Source: Hyphomicrobiales bacterium
GTDB lineage: Bacteria > Pseudomonadota > Alphaproteobacteria > Rhizobiales > Beijerinckiaceae
Length of the DNA stretch: 7,239 bases
Assembly (NCBI GenBank): GCA_028290085.1
Contig: JAQGKN010000332.1
Span: forward strand, 1 to 7,239
Direction of reading: 5' to 3'
This document shows positions 1 through 5,529 of the stretch, one piece after another (positions within the stretch are counted from its first letter, which is position 1; the number at the start of each line of letters is the position of its first letter). A program made the position numbers and the translations under genes. The notes beneath the pieces were generated by a model. That model was not told the origin of the DNA and did not search any database. It saw only the letters and a program-made list of their open reading frames with translations.

Positions 1-55
1 CGAGCCCGACAAGAAGGGCAAGGGACCAAAGGCGGTCTCGCTTCAGGTCGGCTGA
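1..55 (+). CDS. C-terminal end of a probable cold-shock-domain protein (partial)
   Basis: Only the last 17 codons and a TGA stop lie in the window, in the frame beginning at base 2. The tail reads EPDKKGKGPKAVSLQVG. A charged Glu-x-Asp-Lys/Arg-(Lys)-Gly-Lys-Gly-Pro-x-Ala-Val ending is, from memory, typical of the last beta strand of cold-shock domains in alphaproteobacterial CspA-like proteins, including those with two such domains. These are small RNA- and single-stranded-DNA-binding chaperones of the cytoplasm. The RNP1 and RNP2 motifs that would prove the family lie outside the window, so the assignment rests on a short tail. The reading frame end itself is clear, and the next gene on this strand begins 89 nt downstream. 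Confidence 0.55.
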   Translation, partial: EPDKKGKGPKAVSLQVG

Positions 56-67
56 AAACTGCGCCAT

Positions 68-105
68 CAGCCCTTCCGGGGCGCCTTGCCGGACGCCTCG
101 GGCTG
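68..105 (+). terminator. Weak candidate hairpin downstream of the cold-shock-like gene
   Basis: CAGCCC (68-73) can pair with GGGCTG (100-105), and TCCGG (75-79) with CCGGA (89-93). This gives a bulged stem 13 nt after the stop of the left-edge gene. There is no U-tract after it, so it is at best an imperfect terminator or a 3' stabilising structure. It may be a chance pairing in GC-rich DNA. Confidence 0.22.
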
Positions 106-144
106 CGGCACAACACGGCTGTCACTGCGCCGAGGAGCCGTCCC

Positions 145-735
145 ATGAAATTGCGTTATTCCCCCGCTTCGCCGTTCGCCCGGAAGGTCGCGATAGCCGG
201 CCGCGTGCTTGGTTTTGCTGATCGGATCGAGATGGTCGATTCCGATGGCGACCCCGGCGATGTGGTTCGCTCGCGTAATCCGCTGAACAAGGTCCCGTTG
301 CTGCTGACTGACGATGGCATAGCGATCTTCGACAGCCGTGTGATCTCCGAATACCTGGATCATCTGGCCGGCGGCAATCGCATCCTGCCCACCGAACCAA
401 AGGCACGTTTTCAGGCTTTGACGATGCAGGCTCTGGCCGATGGCATCATGGAAGCATCCGTTCTCGTGACCTATGAGGGCCGCTGGCGCGAGCCGGCGCA
501 GGTCTCGACGAAGTGGGTCGCGCATCAGCAGAAGAAGGTCGACACCGGAGTTGCAGCGCTGGAAGCGGACTTGCCGGGCGAGGGCGTCGACGTCGGCACC
601 ATCGCGGTGGCCTCGGCGCTCGGTTATCTCGATCTTCGGCAGGAAGGGCTGTGGCGCAAGTCGCACCCGAAACTGGTGGCCTGGCTCGATGGTTTCGCGG
701 CGCGGGTGCCGGCTTACGGCGAAACTGCGGCCTGA
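145..735 (+). CDS. Glutathione S-transferase family protein, YibF-like
   Basis: A 196-residue cytosolic protein with the two-domain glutathione S-transferase layout. The N-terminal thioredoxin-like domain (about residues 1-75) carries SPASPFARKV at 6-15, where the serine is in the usual place of the glutathione-activating residue. It also has the cis-proline in KVPLL (49-53) and FDSRVISEYL (62-71), whose Asp-Ser is the usual contact for the gamma-glutamyl group of glutathione. The helical C-terminal domain follows, with ALADGIMEA (96-104) and GTIAVASALGYLDLR (151-165). Both stretches resemble E. coli YibF, and overall length also fits. The substrate is unknown for this subgroup, so detoxification or thiol transfer is only a family-level guess. 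The ATG at 145 has GAGGAG at 132-137, 7 nt upstream. The gene is convergent with the BON-LysM gene and is separated from it by a strong hairpin. Confidence 0.9.
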   Translation: MKLRYSPASPFARKVAIAGRVLGFADRIEMVDSDGDPGDVVRSRNPLNKVPLLLTDDGIAIFDSRVISEYLDHLAGGNRILPTEPKARFQALTMQALADGIMEASVLVTYEGRWREPAQVSTKWVAHQQKKVDTGVAALEADLPGEGVDVGTIAVASALGYLDLRQEGLWRKSHPKLVAWLDGFAARVPAYGETAA

Positions 736-740
736 TCAAA

Positions 741-770
741 AGTCGGGCGCATCTTTCGATGCGCCCGACT
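741..770. terminator. Bidirectional hairpin between convergent genes
   Basis: A perfect 12-bp stem (741-752 pairing with 759-770) closes a 6-nt loop, CTTTCG. It sits in the 46-nt gap between the stop of the glutathione transferase gene and the stop of the BON-LysM gene, so it can serve both strands. Neither side has a long U-tract: the minus-strand reading continues TTTGATCA and the plus-strand reading continues GAAACG. Termination is inferred from stem strength and position. Confidence 0.75.
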
Positions 771-781
771 GAAACGATGGA

Positions 782-1228
782 TCAGGCAAGCGGCGGAATG
801 CGCAGCACTTGGCCCGGATAGATCTTGTCGGGATGTGACAGCATCGGCTTGTTGGCTTCGAAGATCTCGTTGTACTTCGCGCCCTTGCCATGGCCGTACT
901 GCGTTTCCGCGATCTTCCAGAGCGTGTCGCCCTTTTCGACTGTGTAGAACTTCGATGCGCTGGCTTCCTTGGTCACAGCGAGTTCGCTCTCGACCGTCGA
1001 AACACCGACAGAGTTGCCCAACGCGAGGATGATCTTCTCAGCTTCTTCCGTCGAAACGGCTTTGCCCGAGAGCTTGATCTTGTCTCCGTCGACGTGAACT
1101 TCCACGCCGGTCATGTCGAGGCCGTGCTTTTCGGCCTCCTTCTTCAATGCGTCCGCAGGAGCGGCGGCGGCTTCGCTCGACCCAAAAATCTTCGATCCGA
1201 CCGTCTTGGCAAAATTCCAGAGACCCAT
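782..1228 (-). CDS. kbp: BON and LysM domain protein, Kbp (YgaU)-like potassium-binding protein
   Basis: A 148-residue protein with no signal peptide, which suggests a cytoplasmic location. It opens MGLWNFAKTVGSKIF, much like E. coli Kbp (149 residues). A BON domain covers about residues 25-87, with the glycine-containing KIKLSGKA at 50-57 and LGNSVGVSTVES at 70-81. A C-terminal LysM domain covers about 95-147, with YTVEKGDTLWKIA at 95-107 and EIFEANKPML and DKIYPGQVLRIP near the end. E. coli Kbp binds K+ and responds to high potassium, and the near-identical C-terminal motif makes the same role plausible here. The reading frame extends 9 codons further upstream, but the ATG at 1228 is preceded by GAGGAGG five bases away, so this start is well supported. 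The gene lies alone, between a shared hairpin downstream and the terminator of the porin-like gene upstream. Confidence 0.92.
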   Translation of the reverse strand: MGLWNFAKTVGSKIFGSSEAAAAPADALKKEAEKHGLDMTGVEVHVDGDKIKLSGKAVSTEEAEKIILALGNSVGVSTVESELAVTKEASASKFYTVEKGDTLWKIAETQYGHGKGAKYNEIFEANKPMLSHPDKIYPGQVLRIPPLA

Positions 1229-1287
1229 TTCATCCTCCTCAAAACTGGCAAACACGCCTGGCCCTGCGTGATCAACGGCGAGATCTT

Positions 1288-1303
1288 AGCGGCAGTGGTG
1301 CCA
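1288..1303 (-). promoter_or_regulatory. Sigma-54-like -24/-12 element upstream of the Kbp-like gene
   Basis: On the minus strand this reads TGGCACCACTGCCGCT. It has the TGGCAC box and the GG-N10-GC spacing of sigma-54 promoters, but CC in place of TT in the -12 box. A start from it would give a leader of about 48 nt before the ATG at 1228. The mismatch and the short motif make a chance match quite possible, and I saw no upstream activator site. Confidence 0.25.
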
Positions 1304-1315
1304 ACACGATAGAGT

Positions 1316-1353
1316 AGTAAACAAACAAGCCCGACGGTAAACCCGCCGAGCTT
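1316..1353 (-). terminator. Rho-independent terminator of the outer-membrane protein gene
   Basis: On the minus strand an 11-bp stem with two G-U wobbles (1353-1343 pairing with 1337-1327) closes a 5-nt loop, GTTTA. It is followed by the T-rich run GTTTGTTTACTA. It lies 27 nt past the stop codon of the porin-like gene, which is classic placement, and it separates that gene from the BON-LysM gene downstream. Confidence 0.8.
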
Positions 1354-1379
1354 GCTTAGGTTCGGAGATGTACCCGAGA

Positions 1380-2054
1380 TCAGAAGCGGTAGTTCACGCC
1401 GGTGCGGACCTGCTGAACGTGCGCACCCGAGGACAGGACGTCTTGGGTGAAGTAGCTCTTCGCGCCGAGTGACGAGTAGAGGTATTCGGCCTTCGCGGAG
1501 ATGTTGTTTGTAAAGGCGTATTCCAGGCCGGCACCGACAACAAAGCCGTTTTCCCAATTCGTGGCCGAACCGGTGAAGGGGGTAGCCGGATGGGAGACGT
1601 TCACCTTGACCGAACCGCCAGCATAGCCGCCCGTCACGTAAAGGAGCGCGCGATCGACAGAATAGCCGAGCCGGCCGCGAACAGTCGCAAGCGACGAAAT
1701 ACGTGCATGGCCCGTAACGCCATCAACACCCGACACCCAGGTCTTGCCGCCGTCGATCTTGGCCCAATCGAGGTCACCCTCGATGCCGAAGACGAACTGC
1801 TGAACCTGATAGTTGTAGCCGAGCGTGCCGCCGATCATGCCGCCGCTGATGTTGCTGATCTGCGTGCCGGTCTTGGTGAGCTTGCCGAAGCCCCAGCCGC
1901 CGTTGATGCCGGCATAGACGCCTGTCCAGCTGAACACCGGCGCAGCGTAGTAAGGTGCGGGCGAGGGGGCGTTGCCACGATAGGGAAGGTCGGCGGCCAT
2001 GGCGGTGCCAGCGAAAACGGAGAGCAGCACACCGGCGAAAAGCGACTTGAACAT
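1380..2054 (-). CDS. Outer-membrane beta-barrel protein, Omp25/31 type
   Basis: A 224-residue protein with a Sec signal peptide: MFKSLFAGVLLSVFAGTAMA, followed by a likely cut before ADLPYRG. The mature part is a glycine- and aromatic-rich small barrel. FSWTGVYAGINGGWGFG is the characteristic first strand of Omp25/31-like proteins of Rhizobiales, and the protein ends in YRF*, the terminal aromatic residue recognised by the Bam machinery. Size suggests an eight-stranded OmpA-like barrel. Its role is probably structural or as a minor channel, and no specific ligand can be read. Two ATGs in tandem (2057 and 2054) follow an AGGAG. I chose 2054 because its 7-nt spacing is better, but 2057 would add only one Met. 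It is transcribed alone, with its own terminator, and diverges from the dehydrogenase gene. Confidence 0.9.
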   Translation of the reverse strand: MFKSLFAGVLLSVFAGTAMAADLPYRGNAPSPAPYYAAPVFSWTGVYAGINGGWGFGKLTKTGTQISNISGGMIGGTLGYNYQVQQFVFGIEGDLDWAKIDGGKTWVSGVDGVTGHARISSLATVRGRLGYSVDRALLYVTGGYAGGSVKVNVSHPATPFTGSATNWENGFVVGAGLEYAFTNNISAKAEYLYSSLGAKSYFTQDVLSSGAHVQQVRTGVNYRF

Positions 2055-2093
2055 CATGAAACTCCTGTACACGCCGGCTCGTACTCAGCACCG

Positions 2094-2121
2094 GCGATAT
2101 GGAGCTTTTGTAGGTTTGCAA
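2094..2121 (-). promoter_or_regulatory. Possible sigma-70 promoter of the outer-membrane protein gene
   Basis: On the minus strand TTGCAA (2121-2116) and TATCGC (2099-2094) are 16 nt apart, about 40 nt upstream of the start codon. Each box matches the consensus only partly, so this is a suggestion drawn from position and spacing. Confidence 0.25.
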
Positions 2122-2195
2122 AGGTTACTAAAATCTGACCTGCAGCCTTGAGGATCTGTTAGGGATGGTGGCGCAATTGCGGCAGTTTTTCTCAC

Positions 2196-2214
2196 AGCCA
2201 AGTCGTCGTTGGCT
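2196..2214. repeat. Small inverted repeat in the divergent intergenic region
   Basis: AGCCAA and TTGGCT form a 6-bp inverted repeat around a 7-nt GTCGTCG spacer. It could be an operator half-site pair or a hairpin in a leader, but it is short enough to arise by chance. Confidence 0.25.
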
Positions 2215-2450
2215 TCAATTGTGTTCTTCAGGTGAAATGTACGTTTATTGCCGGTTGGCCGCCTGGAGTAGCGTGAATACTAGCAGGATAACGCCGTTTA
2301 CCTTGGTTAAAAATCGGTTGATGCCGCCATTTGGGTTTGGCTGAAGCTTGTCCTTCCGTGAATAATCTTCATGGAATCAGAGGTCCGGCCTTGTCGCGGC
2401 GTTTGTGTGCAGCAGATAAGCTCTGGGTCGACGCCTGAGTGGCAAGTTTG

Positions 2451-3236
2451 ATGGGAAGAACGCGGCGGATGCAGGGTAGTGACGGCAACGAGCGCAATGC
2501 GCTGATTACGGGGGCCGCGCGGCGGATCGGGCGGGCGGTTGCAGAACGGCTCGCTGCTGAGGGCTATGGCCTTGCCTTGCACGCAAGCGAGCGTTCGGCG
2601 CCGGCGGCGGAAGAACTGGCTGGGACGATCCGGCGGCGGGGAGGCCGGGCCTGCGTCGTCGTGGCGGATCTGGCCTCGCCGGAAGACACGGCGACCTTGG
2701 TGGACCGCGCGCTGGCCGCGATTGGCCCTTTGTGCCTGCTCGTCAACAATGCGTCGATCTATGAGCCCGATGCGGCAGACGTTTTCGACGCGGCCCGGTG
2801 GGACCAGCACATGGCTGTCAATCTTCGCGCGCCGGTGCAGCTCGCGGCTGCCTTCGCGGCGTCGATCCCGCCGCGTGGCGAGGGCGTCGTGATCAACATC
2901 ACCGACCAGAAAGTCTGGCGGCTCAATCCGCGCTTCTTCTCCTACACGCTCAGCAAGGCCGCGCTCTGGACGGCCACGCAGACCATGGCGCAGGCCTTTG
3001 CGCCGCGCGTCCGCGTGAACGCCATCGGCCCTGGCCCCGTGCTGCCCAACCATCTCGAAGGGCCGGAGGGGTTTGAGAGAGAAGCTGCCGCATTGCCGCT
3101 CGGCGCCAGCGTTGCCCCAGAAGAAATCGCTGCCGCGGTGCTGTTTCTGACGCAGGCCCGCAGTGTGACGGGGCAAATGATCGCCGTTGACGGCGGCCAG
3201 CATCTTTCCTGGAAGACGCCTGACATCTCGGGCTGA
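2451..3236 (+). CDS. Short-chain dehydrogenase/reductase, pteridine reductase (PTR1/FolM)-like
   Basis: A 261-residue NAD(P)H-dependent reductase of the classical short-chain dehydrogenase fold. The nucleotide-binding turn is TGAARRIG (20-27), with a basic residue where NADPH-preferring pteridine reductases have one. NNAS sits at 99-102, followed by Asn124 (AVNL), the catalytic Tyr165 and Lys169 (YTLSK), and a PGPVLP loop at 194-199. The usual catalytic Ser, 13 residues before Tyr, is Asp152 (in NITDQKVW). Leishmania PTR1 has the same Asp-Tyr-Lys trio, so reduction of dihydropterins or dihydrofolate is the best guess. Substrate is not proven, and no folate genes are adjacent. Start is uncertain: ATG 2451 is used here, but GTG 2439 and ATG 2469 are in frame and none has a strong ribosome site. 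Its stop directly abuts the stop of the minus-strand gene downstream. Confidence 0.88.
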   Translation: MGRTRRMQGSDGNERNALITGAARRIGRAVAERLAAEGYGLALHASERSAPAAEELAGTIRRRGGRACVVVADLASPEDTATLVDRALAAIGPLCLLVNNASIYEPDAADVFDAARWDQHMAVNLRAPVQLAAAFAASIPPRGEGVVINITDQKVWRLNPRFFSYTLSKAALWTATQTMAQAFAPRVRVNAIGPGPVLPNHLEGPEGFEREAAALPLGASVAPEEIAAAVLFLTQARSVTGQMIAVDGGQHLSWKTPDISG

Positions 3237-3497
3237 TCAGTCGGCGGTGGGAAGCCGGCGCATGGTGAATTCGATCTGGCCATCGGCGAGTTCACGCCAG
3301 GACTCGATCTCCGTCATATAGGCCTGCTTGGGAAACGAATTGAACCATTCGCGCGCCTTTTCACGTGCCTGATGGCGCGGCAGCGTGAAGGTTTCGCGTC
3401 GAAAAGCACTCGACGCGGCATCGGACGCACGGGAAGCCAGGCTTCGCCGAGACAGCGACCGGGCAAGATCGGCAGGCATCTTCCGCTCGAAAATCAT
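3237..3497 (-). CDS. Small hypothetical protein, 86 residues, last gene of the CCA operon
   Basis: I do not assign a named family. The protein is basic and Ser/Ala/Arg-rich in its first half (residues 5-45), with no signal peptide or membrane segment. The second half, WFNSFPKQAYMTEIESWREL and then GQIEFTMRRLP, looks like a compact folded unit. I have an unverified impression of similar endings in other Rhizobiales hypothetical proteins. The ATG at 3497 has GGAG six bases upstream. A TTG two codons earlier is in frame but falls inside that spacing. It follows the CCA-adding enzyme gene by 56 nt on the same strand, so it is probably cotranscribed. The stop codon meets the dehydrogenase stop head-on with no gap. 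Coding is supported by the ribosome site, its place in the operon and the conserved-looking end. Confidence 0.7.
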   Translation of the reverse strand: MIFERKMPADLARSLSRRSLASRASDAASSAFRRETFTLPRHQAREKAREWFNSFPKQAYMTEIESWRELADGQIEFTMRRLPTAD

Positions 3498-3553
3498 ACG
3501 CAACTCCGGGAGGACAAACCCAATATAGCGCAGTCATGCGCATGTGGGGAGTC

Positions 3554-4822
3554 TCACGCGTTCCGGCGTTCGTCATAGGTGGCGAGCGCTTCGCCGATCA
3601 GGCGGGCCAGTTCGTGCGGCGCATCGGGGAATCCCGCACGGATCCAGGCCGCCTGCAGGATTTTCAGCACTTCGCCGACCGCTTTACCCGGCGCAACGCC
3701 CCGGCGCACGATATCGGCGCCGCCGAAGGGCATGCGCGGCTCGGGGGTATCGGCGAGAAATCGAGCGGCCGAGCGCCAGCCTGCGTGATCGGGCGCCATG
3801 CCGCTTTCGGCATGAGCGAGGGCGGTCGCATCGCAGGCGGCGCGGCGGCCCTGCAGAAACAGGAAGGTGCGCAACTCCCCGAACGGTGGCGGCACCGCGC
3901 GGGCGTGCAGCTTCGCGCGTGCGTCGGCTGCCTGCACGAGACGCGTGTATCCGTCATTGGAGAGGCGCAGGCGAGGGCGCAGCCGCTCTGCATCTTCGCG
4001 CGTGAGAACGGCCAGCGCGGCGAGGCGCAACACGGCATCCGGCTTTTCCTCTCGCGCGTGTTCAATGGCCATGAGTTGCGCGAGGCGCATTGGCATGGCG
4101 ACGCCGCCGAGGATGCGCACCAGCAGACCGAGGCCCGACATGAGTTCCACCACATCTGACGCGGCGCGTGCTTCCAGCAGCTTCAGCAATTCGGCCCGCA
4201 CGCGTTCGCGCGAAAGGCTGTCGAGGCCGTCCCGGTTCGCGCCGATGGCTTGAAGTGCGCCGGCGTCGGGCTCGCCTACCCCATAGGCGGCGTGAAAGCG
4301 GAAGAAGCGCAGAATGCGCAGATAGTCCTCGCGGATGCGCACATCCGCATCGCCGATGAAGCGCACATGGCGGCGCTCGATGTCGGCGAAGCCGCCTGCG
4401 GGATCGAAGATTTCGCCGTCCGCGCGAGTCGATAGCGCATTGATCGTGAAATCGCGGCGCATGGCATCGGCGTCGAAGTCGCGGCCGAAGGCGACCTTGG
4501 CGCGACGCCCATCTGTTTCGACATCCTCGCGGAGCGTGGTCACTTCATAGGGCACGTGATCGACGACAATGGTCACGGTGCCATGGTCGATGCCGGTCGG
4601 GACGCATTTGAGCTCACTGGCCTTGGCGCGAGCGATGACAACTTCCGGCGTCGCGGTCGTGGCGATATCCACCTCGTGCACCGGCACATGCATCAGATGA
4701 TTACGCACCGCGCCGCCAACAACGCGTGCTTCTTCGCCGCCACCGTTGAGGACGGTGAGAAGACGGCGCAAGCGCGGATCGTCGAGAAAGCTCGGGCTTG
4801 CGATACGAAGCTGGGCAGCCAT
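3554..4822 (-). CDS. cca: CCA tRNA nucleotidyltransferase (class II)
   Basis: A 422-residue enzyme that adds or repairs the 3' CCA end of tRNAs from CTP and ATP without a nucleic acid template. The head domain has GGAVRN at 36-41 and the metal site EVD at 50-52, followed by IATTATPE. RRDFTINAL is at 122-130 and the nucleotide-selecting EDYLR (EDxxR) at 165-169, followed by ILRFFRF. The rest is the helical neck, body and tail, ending with GKAVGEVLKILQAAWIRAGF at 379-398. There is no HD phosphohydrolase domain. The first metal ligand is Glu, not the usual Asp. It could in principle be a poly(A) polymerase, but length and motifs fit the CCA enzyme better. The ATG at 4822 overlaps the stop of the Nudix gene by one base (TGATG), which points to translational coupling. 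Confidence 0.93.
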   Translation of the reverse strand: MAAQLRIASPSFLDDPRLRRLLTVLNGGGEEARVVGGAVRNHLMHVPVHEVDIATTATPEVVIARAKASELKCVPTGIDHGTVTIVVDHVPYEVTTLREDVETDGRRAKVAFGRDFDADAMRRDFTINALSTRADGEIFDPAGGFADIERRHVRFIGDADVRIREDYLRILRFFRFHAAYGVGEPDAGALQAIGANRDGLDSLSRERVRAELLKLLEARAASDVVELMSGLGLLVRILGGVAMPMRLAQLMAIEHAREEKPDAVLRLAALAVLTREDAERLRPRLRLSNDGYTRLVQAADARAKLHARAVPPPFGELRTFLFLQGRRAACDATALAHAESGMAPDHAGWRSAARFLADTPEPRMPFGGADIVRRGVAPGKAVGEVLKILQAAWIRAGFPDAPHELARLIGEALATYDERRNA

Positions 4823-5517
4823 CAGGAATAGAGCCTCTCGTAGAGATTGTGCAGAATTCCGGCTGTGACGCCCCAGATCTTTCGCTCGCCGTATGGCATG
4901 GCGTAGAAAACGCGCGAAATGCCTTCGCGCTCACGGGTTTCCTGCACGTGGTTCGCAGGCTCCATCAGAAATTCCATGGGAACTTCGAAGGCCTCTTCAA
5001 CCTCGTCGGGGTTTCGCACGAGTGCAAAGGGCGGCGTGACAAGCGCGACCAGTGGCAGGATGCGGTATCCGGAATGGGTAAGATAGACGTCGAGATAGCC
5101 GATGGGCGTTACGACGGTGCGATCCAGGCCGATTTCTTCCTCTGCTTCACGAAGCGCGGCGGCGAGCGGGCTCTCGTCCTCGGGGTCGATTCGTCCGCCG
5201 GGAAACGCAACTTGACCGGCATGGCGGCGCAATGCGCTTGCGCGTTTCGTCAGCAGGATTGTGGCGCTCGATCCGCGCGCGACGATGGGGACGAGCACCG
5301 CAGCGGGCTTGGCAATGGCCGAGAGTCCCGCGCGATAGAGATCGGGGTTGAGGATGTGGTCGCCGCGATCAGGGCGGTGGGCAGGATCGAGCGCTGTTTC
5401 CGGCAGCTTCAGCGACAGGCGGGCGAGCGCGCGCGCGCGGACGTCTTGCGCCGTGAAACGCTGGGGCTGCTTCGTGTCGCCCGTGCTCGTCATGCCCATC
5501 ATTCCTGTTTCATGCAT
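4822..5517 (-). CDS. Nudix hydrolase, coenzyme A pyrophosphatase (NudL-like)
   Basis: A 231-residue hydrolase expected to cleave coenzyme A or its derivatives to 3',5'-ADP and phosphopantetheine. The CoA-specific signature LLTKRASALRRHAGQVAFPG runs straight into the Nudix box, which ends LREAEEEIGL and supplies the metal-binding glutamates. The second conserved region of the family is present as PDEVEEAFEVPMEFL, and the C-terminus has IWGVTAGILHNL, as in E. coli NudL. The start is uncertain. The frame is open from GTG 5529, directly next to the upstream stop, and ATGs at 5517, 5502, 5499 and 5493 are all possible. I used 5517. The gene lies between DUF1285 and cca in one operon and overlaps cca by one base. 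Confidence 0.9.
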   Translation of the reverse strand: MHETGMMGMTSTGDTKQPQRFTAQDVRARALARLSLKLPETALDPAHRPDRGDHILNPDLYRAGLSAIAKPAAVLVPIVARGSSATILLTKRASALRRHAGQVAFPGGRIDPEDESPLAAALREAEEEIGLDRTVVTPIGYLDVYLTHSGYRILPLVALVTPPFALVRNPDEVEEAFEVPMEFLMEPANHVQETREREGISRVFYAMPYGERKIWGVTAGILHNLYERLYS

Positions 5518-5529
5518 TGTCACGTCCAC

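Larger units (their letters stand above)
2058..2450. other. Gene-free divergent intergenic region, relatively A+T-rich
   Basis: This 393-nt stretch separates the starts of the porin-like gene and the dehydrogenase gene. By eye it is clearly richer in A and T than the flanking genes. It holds the AGGAG of the porin-like gene, a weak minus-strand promoter candidate (2094-2121), a 10-bp palindrome CGCAATTGCG at 2172-2181, and a small hairpin at 2196-2214. A weak + strand promoter pair (TTGGCT at 2337, AATAAT at 2361, 18-nt spacing) could serve the dehydrogenase. A 35-codon frame at 2237-2344 is not convincing as a gene. I see no tRNA-like fold or mobile-element end. Confidence 0.6.

Noticed and set aside
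595..639. Thr instead of Asp in the GTIAVASALGYLDLR helix of the glutathione transferase (loss of the usual N-capping Asp)
   Set aside because: As far as I recall, E. coli YibF also has a Thr here, so this looks typical of the subgroup and not a defect.
67..666. 199-codon minus-strand frame opposite the glutathione transferase gene
   Set aside because: It covers a well-supported gene with its own ribosome site and has no recognised motifs.
1590..2138. 182-codon + strand frame opposite the outer-membrane protein
   Set aside because: The minus-strand frame has a signal peptide and a terminal aromatic residue, while the opposite frame shows nothing.
2237..2344. 35-codon + strand frame starting MYVYCRLAAW, with AGGTG just upstream
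   Set aside because: The ribosome site is only two bases from the ATG. The product has no feature of a known small protein and composition is not gene-like. It is kept only as a possibility.
2307..3203. 298-codon open frame on the minus strand, antisense to the dehydrogenase gene
   Set aside because: It overlaps a gene with clear family motifs. Its product is Arg-rich with no recognisable domain, and long antisense frames are expected opposite GC-rich codons.
3536..4159. 207-codon + strand frame opposite cca
   Set aside because: It is antisense to the conserved body of the CCA enzyme and has no domain signature or ribosome site that I can see.
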